In this document: positions 24,884-34,829 of the stretch, piece after piece | Layout of the letters: each line of letters begins with the position of its first letter | Position numbering within the stretch: the stretch's first letter is position 1 | Assembly (NCBI GenBank): GCA_910587865.1 | Contig: CAJUNX010000013.1 | Span: 13,804-77,803 of the forward strand | DNA length: 64,000 bases | Direction of reading: 5' to 3' | Source of the DNA: an uncultured Roseburia sp. | GTDB taxonomy: Bacteria; Bacillota; Clostridia; Lachnospirales; Lachnospiraceae | Made by a program: the position numbers and the translations under genes | The notes under the pieces: model-generated | What the model was told of the DNA's origin: nothing | Database searches by the model: none | The model's input: the letters and a program-made list of their open reading frames with translations, nothing else

Positions 24884-25720
24884 ATGGTAGTACAGCACAA
24901 TCTTACGGCAATGAATTCCAACAGACAGTTAGGTATCACGACCGGAATGCAGGCAAAGTCTTCCGAGAAGTTATCTTCCGGATATAAGATCAACCGTGCA
25001 GCGGACGACGCAGCAGGCTTAACGATTTCCGAGAAGATGAGAAGCCAGGTAAGAGGCTTAAACAAGGCTTCTTCAAACGCTCAGGACGGCGTATCCTTAA
25101 TCCAGGTTGCTGAGGGTGCATTAAACGAGACTCACTCTATCTTACAGCGTATGAATGAGCTTGCAACCCAGGCTGCAAATGATACGAATACCTCGCTCGA
25201 CCGCAAGGCAATTCAGGCAGAGTTAAAGCAGCTGACTTCTGAGATCGACAGAATCCAGTCCACGACACAGTTCAATACACAGAACTTACTGGATGGTACG
25301 TTCTCATCGAAGAATCTTCAGGTTGGATCCCTTTCCGGGCAGAAGATCTCTATCAGCATTGAGAAAATGGATGCAAAGAATATTGGTCTTTCCAAGCTGG
25401 CAAGCAGCTTAGACGTAAGCACCTTTGTTCTCAGCTTTGGACCGGCTGGCTCCGCAATGGATCAGATCCAGGCTGCAATCAACAAAGTATCCGAGCAGAG
25501 ATCTGCACTTGGTGCAATTCAGAATCGTTTAGAGCACACGATTGCAAACCTTGACAATATCTCTGAGAATACTCAGGCTGCTGAGTCCCGTATCCGTGAT
25601 ACAGATATGGCGGAAGAGATGGTTGAGTACAGCAAGAACAATATCCTTGCTCAGGCAGGACAGTCTATGCTTGCTCAGGCAAATCAGTCTACTCAGGGTG
25701 TATTATCACTGTTACAGTAA
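24884..25720 (+). CDS. Flagellin, copy 2
   Basis: A 278-residue paralogue of copy 1. Residues 1-150 and about 205-278 are almost identical between the two, at the DNA level too, while the centre (about 158-195) differs. That pattern suggests gene conversion of the ends. ATG 24884 has an AAGGAGG site; the frame is open from 24848, but that would start inside the hairpin loop. No sigma-28 site precedes it, so it is probably read from the copy 1 promoter. A strong terminator follows. Confidence 0.96.
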   Translation: MVVQHNLTAMNSNRQLGITTGMQAKSSEKLSSGYKINRAADDAAGLTISEKMRSQVRGLNKASSNAQDGVSLIQVAEGALNETHSILQRMNELATQAANDTNTSLDRKAIQAELKQLTSEIDRIQSTTQFNTQNLLDGTFSSKNLQVGSLSGQKISISIEKMDAKNIGLSKLASSLDVSTFVLSFGPAGSAMDQIQAAINKVSEQRSALGAIQNRLEHTIANLDNISENTQAAESRIRDTDMAEEMVEYSKNNILAQAGQSMLAQANQSTQGVLSLLQ

Positions 25721-25730
25721 TCATCAGACG

Positions 25731-25770
25731 AATAAAACCGGCAGCGAGCTGCCGGTTTTATTTTCTTTAT
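25731..25770 (+). terminator. Rho-independent terminator after flagellin 2
   Basis: TAAAACCGGCAG (25733-25744), loop CGAG, CTGCCGGTTTTA (25749-25760), then TTTTCTTTAT. Confidence 0.93.
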
Positions 25771-25792
25771 AGAAAGGCTAAATCAGGTAAGA

Positions 25793-26074
25793 ATGAATCA
25801 GGATGGAGCAAATCTGGTGGCACAGATGGAAGAGTGCGCCATTTTTTTTTATCAGAATAAAGAACAAAAAGCATATGATGCGCTTCAGAGTCTTCTTCCA
25901 CAGATAAATGATATTTTGCAGGAAATGAATGAAAGCGCAAAGGTCTGTTCGGATACTTTGGGAATTGTTGCTGCATTTGTAGAGGCTATTCAGAGAAAAC
26001 ATACGCTTGCACTTGCGGATCTATTAGCTTATGATATACAGAGATTATTCAGAGAAATGGGGAAGCAGCCGTGA
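25793..26074 (+). CDS. Small helical protein coupled to the Maf glycosyltransferase gene
   Basis: A 93-residue helical cytoplasmic protein that I do not recognise. Its stop overlaps the GTG start of the Maf gene (GTGA, 26071-26074), so the two are translationally coupled. Size and helical pattern recall small flagellar chaperones, and a second protein of similar type (45748-46110) stands before the legionaminate genes. The ribosome site is weak. It may assist presentation of flagellin to Maf; this is inference. Confidence 0.7.
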   Translation: MNQDGANLVAQMEECAIFFYQNKEQKAYDALQSLLPQINDILQEMNESAKVCSDTLGIVAAFVEAIQRKHTLALADLLAYDIQRLFREMGKQP

Positions 26075-27957
26075 CAGAAGTTCAGTCAAGAAACGAAGAA
26101 GCAATCAATAATAAGTTTGGGGAGAAATTTTACCAAAAATATCAGGAATTGCAGAAACAGTCAAATAATAGATGCTATATCCAGACATGTGCCAATGGTC
26201 AAACTATAATCTGTCAGGTTCGGGATAATTACGAATGGCGTATGAATAGTGTCCATGATCCGGATCGGGCGGCGAAATTCTTTGCAGAAAGATATAAGGA
26301 CCTGCGGGATTATGCGGTTATATGCGTATTTGGATTATCAGATGGCAGAGTACTGAACCAACTGCTCAAGTATTGTAATGATACACAAATTATTTTGATT
26401 TATGAACCAGATACAGATATTTTTTTAACTACGATGAAGAATTTTCCGTTGGACAAGGTATTTGCGAAAAATGCGAACGTCTCGCTGGCCGTAAAAGGAA
26501 TTAATGAAAAGGATTTTGGCAGATTGTTACAGGCAGTGATCAATGACCAGAACTGGCGGCTGGTAACGGACTGTATTTTGCCCAATTATGATATTATTTA
26601 TACGAAAGAATGTAAGGAATTTATAGATTTGATGCGGTATATTTCCAGAAATCATATGCTGATGAAAAATACAAAGGTTAGTAGTTCACCGTTGATGGGA
26701 GATCACACGCTTTCTAATTTACCATATGTTTTGAGAGGAAGTTCTATTAATGAATTAAAGAAACAATTTGAGCAGATAGACATGGAGGGAACGCCGGCGA
26801 TTATTGTGTCGGCTGGTCCGTCCCTGGATCGGAATATCAGAGAACTGAAAAAGGCGGAGGGGCGGGCATTTGTGATTGCTGTGGATTCCGCTCTGAAGGC
26901 TTTGGTACGTGAGAAGATTCATTTTCAGATGGCGATCAGTGTGGATCCCAGGAAACCGGAATATGTGTTTGCGGATGACAGGGTCTACGAATACCCGTAT
27001 GTACTCTCCAGCTATTCGGCGGATTTCCTGGCAAGGGAGATCAGGGGAAGACTTTTTTTTGATTCCAGCTTTGGGAGCGGTACACTTCATAAAATTATAA
27101 AGCAGGTGACGGGAAAAGAGCTGGGAATGATGCGATCCGGAGGATCCGTGGCGACCAATGCCTTTTGGATTGCGACAGAACTGGGATTTCGGGAAATTAT
27201 TTTGGTTGGCCAGGATCTTGCCTTTACGGATGGCCGTGGCCATGTGACCGGTTTTGCGGAGTCAGAGCAGGCGAACCGAAAGCTTGCAGAAAACAGCTCG
27301 CATATGGTGGTTAAGGCAATGGATGGCGGATGGCTGACGACAGATATTCAGATGGATAACTATCGGCAGTGGTTCGAGACGAAAATTCAGGAACAGAAAG
27401 ATACGGTGACTGTCTACAACGCAACAGCAGCGGGGGCAAGGATCGATGGAACAATCGAGATTTCCCTGAATGATGCGATTGCCAGGCTTTGCAGAAAAGA
27501 GAGGGATTTCGATCAGATCATTGCGGATGTGCCGGATCTCGCCACGAAGGCGGAGCAGGAAGAGCTCTGTGAGAAGTATATGGGGTATGAGAGTGAATTT
27601 GACAGACTTCGGGAAAAATTGCAGGAAGGGATCGCCGTATATGACCGGTTCCTTGCGCTGGAACATCAGAAAAACCGCGATCAGGCGGAATACAGGGAAC
27701 TTTTGGAAAAGATAAAAGAGATTAACGAGCTGGAAAAAGAAGATTATATGGATCTGATCGGTATGTACACACAGGAGGAGACTTATAATGCAACGGCAGA
27801 TATCTATCTGGCCAAAGAACTGACGATTGCAGAGATTGCAGAACGTGGAAGACGACTTTTACAGGAATATATAAAGGGAATGGAAATCTGCCGGGAGCAT
27901 ATAGAGAGAATCCTGATGCCAGAACTAAAGAAGATGTGCCGGGACGGACTGGAATAG
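26071..27957 (+). CDS. maf: Motility-associated glycosyltransferase, Maf/DUF115 family
   Basis: Maf proteins move nonulosonic acids such as legionaminic or pseudaminic acid from CMP to Ser/Thr of flagellin before export. The 628-residue product has the DUF115 core, with the conserved PAIIVSAGPSLDRNI motif (about residues 242-256) followed by FVIAVDSALKALV and DLAFTDGRGH (about 385-394). The flanking N- and C-terminal helical regions are typical. GTG start, 4-base overlap with the preceding small gene. Its position right after the flagellins and a complete CMP-legionaminate pathway 20 kb downstream point to legionaminylation of flagellin. Confidence 0.88.
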   Translation: MTEVQSRNEEAINNKFGEKFYQKYQELQKQSNNRCYIQTCANGQTIICQVRDNYEWRMNSVHDPDRAAKFFAERYKDLRDYAVICVFGLSDGRVLNQLLKYCNDTQIILIYEPDTDIFLTTMKNFPLDKVFAKNANVSLAVKGINEKDFGRLLQAVINDQNWRLVTDCILPNYDIIYTKECKEFIDLMRYISRNHMLMKNTKVSSSPLMGDHTLSNLPYVLRGSSINELKKQFEQIDMEGTPAIIVSAGPSLDRNIRELKKAEGRAFVIAVDSALKALVREKIHFQMAISVDPRKPEYVFADDRVYEYPYVLSSYSADFLAREIRGRLFFDSSFGSGTLHKIIKQVTGKELGMMRSGGSVATNAFWIATELGFREIILVGQDLAFTDGRGHVTGFAESEQANRKLAENSSHMVVKAMDGGWLTTDIQMDNYRQWFETKIQEQKDTVTVYNATAAGARIDGTIEISLNDAIARLCRKERDFDQIIADVPDLATKAEQEELCEKYMGYESEFDRLREKLQEGIAVYDRFLALEHQKNRDQAEYRELLEKIKEINELEKEDYMDLIGMYTQEETYNATADIYLAKELTIAEIAERGRRLLQEYIKGMEICREHIERILMPELKKMCRDGLE

Positions 27958-28073
27958 AAACCGGATGCCGAATAGACCAAACCGGACCAGGCAGGAATGG
28001 AAAGCGGATTTAAGAGGCCAGACAGGAATGGATGGCAGAAATTCCAATGCGGAAAGGGGGGAGATATGTCAGA

Positions 28074-29825
28074 ATGGGCGAAAGGGGCGGCATGACGGAA
28101 GGATATGTGTGGCTGCATCATGGGATCGAGGAGACTGAGATACCGGAAAAGATCAGAGAATATGTAGTGGAAGGCGGCAGGAAGGCGGTATGTATCTGCG
28201 GGGCGGGCCTGAAAGAGGGATCTGTGGCACAGGAGCAGCTTATACTGGACGAGCGGTATGTGGAATACGGACTGGTGATAGAAAGGGAGACGCTGCGCCT
28301 GGCTGGAGGGATAAACAGACGCCTTCGGGCAAAGCGGGAGTACGAGCTGGCGCTGCGCGTGGCGCAGACAGAAAAGACAGAGGCGATATCTACAGATGCA
28401 GTTCTTTCGGAGAAAATGCGATCCGATATCTGCATGGAAGCCGAAGCAGAATCGGATCCGCAGGATAAATTCTGCACGGATGCTTATGTGACAGGACGTT
28501 ATTTTTCCCGGTTAAAAGAGTGGGGACTGACGGAATCTGTGTTGGAAGCGCTGATTGCGGAGTGCGGTTTGCAGGAGGAGCCGGAGCGGGCACAGCGGTT
28601 TCTTGAGGAAATGATATCACATTCTGCGGAGTATCATCGGATTTACCGGGCTACACAGCCGGTTCTGATTTATACAGGACCCTCCTATTGCTATAATATT
28701 CTGAATAGTTTCGTACACGAGCTGGGACGCGCACTGGAGAAGCTGGGGTATGTGGCGGAATATTATGATACGGAGCGTGAGGACGTGGGTGGTGCCGGGC
28801 GTCTGCTGGGGCAGCAGTATCGCGCGTCGGTGGGCTTTCAGACCTGGATGATGTCGGTAAAGCTTGACGGGGGAAAGCGGATGCTGCAGGATCTGGTCGG
28901 CGGGCCGAAGTTTAATTTTATCGTAGACCATCCGGTGTGGCTGGACGGTCAGCTGAAGGAAACGCCGGCGCATTTCCATGCGCTGACGCATGACCGGAAT
29001 TATGTCCGGTTTATCCGGGAATATTATCCGAATGTGTCCGGGGTGCATCTGCTGCCGCCGGGAGGACGGGATCCCGGAGAGCCGGACCGGGACAGAAAGA
29101 GGGAAAATGATCTCGTGTTTCTAGGCACATACCGCAATTACCGAAGCAGGCTTCAGGAGATTCGGGACTATCCGGGAAAGGCAAGATTCCTGGCGTCACG
29201 TTTTCTCGGGATTCTGAAGAATATGACAGAGCTGACACCGGAACAGGCGCTGAAGGAAGCGCTCACATATTATGGGATACGGTATGAAGCGGCAGATTTC
29301 CGTACACTCCTGTTTGAACTGAGACTGGTGATTCAGCTGGTGATGTATTATTACCGGGAAAATGTGATCCGATCGGTACTGGATGCCGGGCTGGCCATTC
29401 ACGTATACGGTGATTCATGGGTGGACAGCCCGTTTGCGGGTCATGCCGGACTGATTGTGCATCCGGAAATCCCGGCGGGGGAGAGCATGGGCCTGCTGGA
29501 GTCGTCTAAGATATCACTGAATATCATGGCGTGGCATAAGGACGGGTTTACGGAGCGCGTCGCGGACAGCATGCTCGCCGGGGCAGTTGTGGTGAGCGAT
29601 TACAGCACACAGCTGGCGGAGTGTTACGGGGAAGAGACGGTGCTGTTCGACTTAAAACGCCTGGGGCAGCTTCCCGGGATGCTGAAAGAACTGCTTGCGA
29701 ATCCGGCAAAACGGACTGCGATCGCTGAAAGAGCAAGAGAAAAAGCGCTGCGGTGCGCTACCTGGGAGCGGCGGGCAGAGGAACTGTTAAAGCTGGTTGA
29801 AATGGAGGAGAGCCCCAAAGGATGA
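28074..29825 (+). CDS. CgeB-like glycosyltransferase with an extra N-terminal region
   Basis: The C-terminal 400 residues resemble GT1/CgeB-type transferases: a Rossmann-like segment opening LIYTGPSYCYNILNSF and a sugar-nucleotide domain with HVYGDSWVDSP and the acceptor-loop signature RVADSMLAGAVVVSD. They match the protein at 42064-43245. The N-terminal 190 residues are charged and of unknown role. Start is uncertain: ATGs at 28032, 28074 and 28092 are in frame; GGAG at 28060-28063 favours 28074. The stop overlaps the next start (ATGA). Acceptor and sugar are unknown; context suggests flagellin glycan extension. Confidence 0.8.
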   Translation: MGERGGMTEGYVWLHHGIEETEIPEKIREYVVEGGRKAVCICGAGLKEGSVAQEQLILDERYVEYGLVIERETLRLAGGINRRLRAKREYELALRVAQTEKTEAISTDAVLSEKMRSDICMEAEAESDPQDKFCTDAYVTGRYFSRLKEWGLTESVLEALIAECGLQEEPERAQRFLEEMISHSAEYHRIYRATQPVLIYTGPSYCYNILNSFVHELGRALEKLGYVAEYYDTEREDVGGAGRLLGQQYRASVGFQTWMMSVKLDGGKRMLQDLVGGPKFNFIVDHPVWLDGQLKETPAHFHALTHDRNYVRFIREYYPNVSGVHLLPPGGRDPGEPDRDRKRENDLVFLGTYRNYRSRLQEIRDYPGKARFLASRFLGILKNMTELTPEQALKEALTYYGIRYEAADFRTLLFELRLVIQLVMYYYRENVIRSVLDAGLAIHVYGDSWVDSPFAGHAGLIVHPEIPAGESMGLLESSKISLNIMAWHKDGFTERVADSMLAGAVVVSDYSTQLAECYGEETVLFDLKRLGQLPGMLKELLANPAKRTAIAERAREKALRCATWERRAEELLKLVEMEESPKG

Positions 29826-30877
29826 GGACGAAAATATATGTGATGACACACAAGCGGTTTGAGCCGCCGCAGGATCCGGTCTATGTGCCGGTGCAGGTGG
29901 GGCGGGCTCTCGGGTCGGAGCTTGGCTATCTGGGGGATGACACCGGTGATACGATTTCGGATCAGAATCCGTATTATGGGGAGCTTACGGGCCTGTACTG
30001 GCTTTGGAAAAATGTGCAGGAGATTGATCTGATCGGGATCTGCCATTACAGAAGATACTTTCTGAATGAGGCATATGAACTGCTGACGCAGGAGGAGTAT
30101 GAGCGCGCGCTGGCGGATGCGGATATTATGGTGCCACGGGCTATGCGGGCGGATGGCGTTTACCGGGATTATTTCGGCAGTGCGCATCATGTCGAAGATC
30201 TGCTGGAGGCGGGTGCGGTGATAAAGGAGCTTTATCCGAAGGATTATCCGGCATTTTGTGAAGTGATGGAGGAATCGGAGTATTATTACGGGAATCTGTG
30301 TGTGACGACGAAGAAGCTGTTTGATGAGTATTGTGCCTGGCTGTTTTCGATTTTTTTCGTGCTTAAGGATCGGGTGGATGTCAGCGGGTATGATGCATAT
30401 CATCAGAGATTGTTTGGATTCCTCTCGGAGAGCCTTTTGCGCGTCTTTATCAGAGCGCGAAAGCTTCGGGTATGCGAGACACGTGTCGGCGTGACGGCAG
30501 AGAAGGCGGAGACGACGGAGTTTAAGCTGGCGATGGGACAGCTGGTAAAGATGGGGGAGTTTTCACAGGCGCGGGAGATGTTTTACCAGTATCTGAAGAT
30601 TCGGCCTGATATCACGCTGGAGCTTTCGGATGTGAGGAAGGAAATCCCGGATATTGAGCTGATTCTGTATATTCTTGAGCAGGAGAAGGAATGCGGCGGG
30701 CAGGGATTTTATGAGGTGTCACACCAGCTTTCAGATCTGATTGTGCATCTGCGCAGGATACGGGAAATCGTGCAAAAGGAATCGGACGGGCAGGCGCTGA
30801 CACAGGAGGATGCGGATTATCTGCGGATGAAGCAGGTGTCGGAGTCTGTAAAAGAGGTGATCAGGGCAAATCTGTAA
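29822..30877 (+). CDS. DUF4422 glycosyltransferase-type protein with C-terminal helical extension
   Basis: The first 235 residues are a DUF4422 domain: IYVMTHKRFEPP at the start, GDDTGDTIS, ELTGLYWLWKN, and CHYRRYF (about 74-80). This domain is found in capsule and O-antigen loci and is presumed to be a glycosyltransferase. The last 115 residues are helical and absent from the shorter paralogue at 43942-44649. It overlaps the preceding gene by 4 bases and precedes a GT8 gene by 31 bases. Confidence 0.82.
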   Translation: MRTKIYVMTHKRFEPPQDPVYVPVQVGRALGSELGYLGDDTGDTISDQNPYYGELTGLYWLWKNVQEIDLIGICHYRRYFLNEAYELLTQEEYERALADADIMVPRAMRADGVYRDYFGSAHHVEDLLEAGAVIKELYPKDYPAFCEVMEESEYYYGNLCVTTKKLFDEYCAWLFSIFFVLKDRVDVSGYDAYHQRLFGFLSESLLRVFIRARKLRVCETRVGVTAEKAETTEFKLAMGQLVKMGEFSQAREMFYQYLKIRPDITLELSDVRKEIPDIELILYILEQEKECGGQGFYEVSHQLSDLIVHLRRIREIVQKESDGQALTQEDADYLRMKQVSESVKEVIRANL

Positions 30878-30908
30878 GTGCCGTCAGGCACAGGAAGGGG
30901 AAGGAATA

Positions 30909-31883
30909 ATGGAAAATGTAATGAATATAGCGACTGCGCTAAACAGGAAGTATTTACGGTATACCACAGTGATGCTGGTATCATTGTGCGAAAATAATCC
31001 GGATTGTGTGCGGGTGTTTTTACTCAATCATGAGCTCACGGAACAGGATGTGCAGATGGTTCGGGATATCCTTAAGAAATATGGCGCGCAGGTAGAAGAT
31101 CTTAAGGTCAGAAGAGATATGTTTCCGCCTGAACTGCCGTATAACGAGCAGTGGAGCATTGAGACATATTTCCGGCTGCTGCTGCAGGATATTCTGCCTG
31201 ACGATGTGGGGCGTCTGATTTATCTGGACGCGGATATCATTATCAATCGCCCGTTAAGAGAGATGTATGAGCTTGATTTTGCGGGAATGGATCTTATGGC
31301 GGCAAAAGACACCGGCTGGAGCCTTGTACGGGAGAAATATAATGAAAAACAAAAAGAACTGATAAACAGGGTATTGGAAACAGGCCACGGCTATTTTAAT
31401 GCAGGTGTACTGCTTATGAATATAGAAAAAATACGGAAAAAGTACAGTTTCCAGACATACCTGGATGCAATCAAACGATGGGATTATCAGATGTATGCAT
31501 TTGACCAGGATATTCTGAATGATGTTCATGCCACGAAGGCGGGATATTTTGATGCGGAAGTATATAATTTAGGCGCCAGGGTAGCCCACAATCAGAATAA
31601 GACGTATGCGGATATGAAGGACACAGCGATTATTCATTATACCGGTTTTAAGCCGTGGGATTCGGGGAACTGCCACTACGACATCGAGAAATTATGGTGG
31701 GAGTATGCGAAAAAAACGCCGTTTTATCAGGAGCTGCTCGAGGAATTTCTGGATAACACGATGACGGATACATATCTGGAGGATTATATCAAGGGTCTGT
31801 TGGAACAGCTGAGGGTGGTAAACGGGCAGTTAAATGAGTCAATGAACCTGAATCAGCGGCTCCTTAGCTTGCTGCAAAAATAG
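30909..31883 (+). CDS. GT8 family glycosyltransferase
   Basis: A 324-residue GT-A enzyme of the GT8 (LgtC/glycogenin) type. It starts MNIATALNRKYLRYTTVML, has the metal-binding DxD in YLDADIIIN (about 104-112), YFNAGVLLMN (about 159-168) and the late HYTGFKPW motif (about 238-245). The C-terminal helix may mediate pairing. GT8 enzymes add galactose or glucose with retention. GGAAGGGG precedes the start. Paralogue: 44678-45652. Confidence 0.9.
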   Translation: MENVMNIATALNRKYLRYTTVMLVSLCENNPDCVRVFLLNHELTEQDVQMVRDILKKYGAQVEDLKVRRDMFPPELPYNEQWSIETYFRLLLQDILPDDVGRLIYLDADIIINRPLREMYELDFAGMDLMAAKDTGWSLVREKYNEKQKELINRVLETGHGYFNAGVLLMNIEKIRKKYSFQTYLDAIKRWDYQMYAFDQDILNDVHATKAGYFDAEVYNLGARVAHNQNKTYADMKDTAIIHYTGFKPWDSGNCHYDIEKLWWEYAKKTPFYQELLEEFLDNTMTDTYLEDYIKGLLEQLRVVNGQLNESMNLNQRLLSLLQK

Positions 31884-31908
31884 AAAAGTGGAAACGCGGA
31901 GGAATTCC

Positions 31909-33081
31909 ATGAGATTCTTTTATTATACATGGTATGAGAATTCGGCAGATGATCTGAATGAATCGCTGGCCAGACTGGGTTATCAGGTCGTGAAATGCCA
32001 TATCCCGCTGAAGAACTACGAGGAAGATACGGATTTTTGCGAGAATTTTATCCGGATATTTCGGGAGCAGAACTGTGATGTCATCATTAGCTTTGACTTT
32101 TTTCCGATATTGGCGAAGCTTGCGGAGAAGCTGGCTGTGAGGTATCTTTCCTGGGTGTATGACATGCCGCATCATACGATCTATTCACCGGCAGTGCTGG
32201 GAAGTCAGACGAATCTGTTCCTGTTTGATAAGGAGCAGTGCGGACAGCTGCAGAGTGTGAAACCGGAGCATACATATTATCTGCCGCTGGCGGTCCATGC
32301 GGACAGAATAAACAGACAATTACATGTGCCTGAAAATGGAGAATTTAACTCGGAATATGAAAGGGATGTCTGTTTTGTCGGAAGCCTTTATGAAAATAAC
32401 CTGTACCGGCAGATAAATTATCTCCCGGAATATCTCAGGGGATATTTGCAGGGAATCATGCAGGCACAGCAGAAGATCTATGGGTACCATATGATTGAAG
32501 ATGTGTTAGACGAGCCCGTTTTCGTGGAGCTGCAGAAGTACGTCATTATGGATCTGGATCCGTCTTATTTTGCAGACAGAAGGCAGCTGTATGTGGATAT
32601 GCTGGACGCGGAGATTACCTGTCAGGAACGGATCGATCTGCTGGAGGCGCTGGCAGAGCGATATCGCGTCGATGTGTACACGGCCTCTGATGCGGCGCTG
32701 GTTCCGCATGCGCGTTGCAGGGGGACGGTTTCTTACGGGAAAGAGATGCCGGAACTATTCCGGATGTCTAAGATTAATCTGAACATTACGCTGCGGTCAA
32801 TCCGGCATGGAATTCCGCTTCGCGCGCTTGATATTATGGGGGCGGGAGGATTCCTTTTGTCGAATTACCAGCCGGGACTTGCGGAGGAATTTGAAGACGG
32901 CAGGGAAATGGTACTGTTTGAGAGCAGGGAGGATTTGCTGGAGAAGACGGCATATTATCTGGAGCACGAGGAAGAGCGCAGAGAGATTGCACTGCGCGGC
33001 TGGGAGAAGGTTCAGCAGAGATTCACCTATGAGATACAATTAAGAAAGATGCTGGCGATATCGGGTCTGTCGAAGGGATAA
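31909..33081 (+). CDS. CgeB-like glycosyltransferase
   Basis: A 390-residue protein with an N-terminal Rossmann-type domain (SFDFFPILAKLAEK, then YLSWVYDMPHHT) and a C-terminal CgeB/Glyco_trans_1_2 domain (FRMSKINLNITLRSI, then DIMGAGGFLLSNYQPGL near residues 310-326). It shares these motifs with the two minus-strand genes at 36792-39160, so three members of one subfamily lie in this island. ATG 31909 follows GGAGG; the in-frame GTG at 31888 is less likely. Sugar specificity is unknown. Confidence 0.85.
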   Translation: MRFFYYTWYENSADDLNESLARLGYQVVKCHIPLKNYEEDTDFCENFIRIFREQNCDVIISFDFFPILAKLAEKLAVRYLSWVYDMPHHTIYSPAVLGSQTNLFLFDKEQCGQLQSVKPEHTYYLPLAVHADRINRQLHVPENGEFNSEYERDVCFVGSLYENNLYRQINYLPEYLRGYLQGIMQAQQKIYGYHMIEDVLDEPVFVELQKYVIMDLDPSYFADRRQLYVDMLDAEITCQERIDLLEALAERYRVDVYTASDAALVPHARCRGTVSYGKEMPELFRMSKINLNITLRSIRHGIPLRALDIMGAGGFLLSNYQPGLAEEFEDGREMVLFESREDLLEKTAYYLEHEEERREIALRGWEKVQQRFTYEIQLRKMLAISGLSKG

Positions 33082-33093
33082 GCGAGGTGGCAT

Positions 33094-34821
33094 GTGGATT
33101 ATTCGGAGCTGATAAGAGAAATCAATTCTCAGAACTGGGAAAAAGCAGGACAGGAAATAAAGAAACTTCAGGAAGACACCCTCGACGATACTGCGGCTGT
33201 GCTTGCAGCCACAGTCTGCCTTCATGAGGGAAAATCAGAGGAAGCATATGATTACATATGTCGAGGACTTGCACGTAATGACAGAAATGCAGAGCTGTAT
33301 CTTCTGCTCGGCAATTATTATGAAGATAAAAATGTGAACCAGGCGTGGCTGTGCTATGAACACGCGGAATTCTATTGCGATCATATAGCCGATAAAGAGA
33401 TGATCCGGCAGTATAAAAGTCATGTGGAGTCGATGGATGGCTGGAGTGTGAAAAACGTTTCGATTGTGATTCTGTCATACAATTTAAAAGATATCTGTAT
33501 CCAGTGTATCGACAGTATCAGAAAAAACAATGCGCCGGGTTCCATGGAACTCATTGTGGTCGACAATGCCTCTTCGGATGGGATTGTGGAATGGCTAAGG
33601 CAGCAGGAAGATATCGTGTGTATTTTTAATCAGAGTAACAAAGGTTTCCCTTATGGATGCAATCAGGGCATAAAGGCGGCAGAGCCTGACAATGATATCC
33701 TGCTGCTGAATAATGATACGGAAGTTCTGCCACATTCGATTTTCTGGCTTCGAATGGGACTTTATAGCGAAGGAAGGATCGGGGCGGCGGGAAGCGTATC
33801 AAACTGCGCTGCAAACTGGCAGATGATAGATGAGACATTTCAGACAATCGAAGAGTACCGGGCGCATGGGAGAACGATGAATCTTCCTCTGAAAAATGCC
33901 TGCGAGAAGAAAACCTGGCTTATGGGGTTTGCAATGCTGATCCGTAGGGAAGCATTAGATGGGACAGGGCTTCTCGATATACGGTTTACACCGGGAGGAT
34001 ATGAGGATAATGATATCAGCATCAGGCTGCAGCAAAATGGCTGGCAGCTGGCGCTCTGCCATAACAGTTTTATCTTCCATTATGGAAGCGGCGTTGGAAA
34101 AAACCGTGATTTCTGGAGCAGCTATGGAGGTGCAAATGCAGGGAAACTGCGGGAAAAGTGGGGCTTTGATCTATTGTATTATACCAGGTGCCGCACGGAT
34201 CTGATCGGGTATATTCGTGAACCGAAGGATGCGGTGATAAGGGTACTCGAGATCGGCTGCGGCTGTGGTGATACGTTGTCTAAGATCGCATATTTATGGC
34301 CGCGGGCGGAAGTGAGAGGAGTAGAACGCAATGAAGCGGCGGCCAAAACAGGCGCAAATTATCTCAATATCATTCAGGGAGACATCGAGACACTGGTATT
34401 GCCTTACGAAAAAGGATATTTTGATTATATTATCCTGGGAGATGTGCTGGAGTGTTTTGCCCATCCACAGGAGACAATCGAAAAGATGATTCCCTGTCTC
34501 CGTGAGAATGGTAGATTTTTGTGCAGCGTTTCGAATATCATTCACGAGTCTGTGCTGCTGTCGATGCTGAAAGGAAATTTCTCCTATGCGGATACGGGGA
34601 TTTTAGACCGGTCACATATTCGTTTCTATTCTCTGACCAGTATCGCAGAACTGTTCTACAAATGCAGACTGCGTATCGAACAGGTACAGGCATCTGTAGA
34701 ACATTGCGAAAAGACGGCAGAGGAGGCAGAGCTGCTGGAGGCATTTTACCGTCTGCCTCATATCGCGAAGAAGGAATTCTTCCAGGCAGGCCGATATGTA
34801 TTTACCGCTGTAAAGCGATAA
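33094..34821 (+). CDS. GT2 glycosyltransferase fused to a class I methyltransferase
   Basis: Residues about 1-115 are a TPR-like helical region. Residues about 125-345 are a GT2 domain (VSIVILSYNLKDICIQCIDS, VVDNASSDG, and LLLNNDTEVL as the DxD region). Residues about 380-575 form a SAM methyltransferase (VLEIGCGCGDTLSKIAYLWP, then DYIILGDVLEC). The start is GTG 33094 after GAGGTGG. The pairing suggests one polypeptide that adds a sugar and methylates it or its neighbour. The gene ends 8 bases from the convergent minus-strand gene. Confidence 0.87.
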   Translation: MDYSELIREINSQNWEKAGQEIKKLQEDTLDDTAAVLAATVCLHEGKSEEAYDYICRGLARNDRNAELYLLLGNYYEDKNVNQAWLCYEHAEFYCDHIADKEMIRQYKSHVESMDGWSVKNVSIVILSYNLKDICIQCIDSIRKNNAPGSMELIVVDNASSDGIVEWLRQQEDIVCIFNQSNKGFPYGCNQGIKAAEPDNDILLLNNDTEVLPHSIFWLRMGLYSEGRIGAAGSVSNCAANWQMIDETFQTIEEYRAHGRTMNLPLKNACEKKTWLMGFAMLIRREALDGTGLLDIRFTPGGYEDNDISIRLQQNGWQLALCHNSFIFHYGSGVGKNRDFWSSYGGANAGKLREKWGFDLLYYTRCRTDLIGYIREPKDAVIRVLEIGCGCGDTLSKIAYLWPRAEVRGVERNEAAAKTGANYLNIIQGDIETLVLPYEKGYFDYIILGDVLECFAHPQETIEKMIPCLRENGRFLCSVSNIIHESVLLSMLKGNFSYADTGILDRSHIRFYSLTSIAELFYKCRLRIEQVQASVEHCEKTAEEAELLEAFYRLPHIAKKEFFQAGRYVFTAVKR

Positions 34822-34829
34822 GACAGGGT

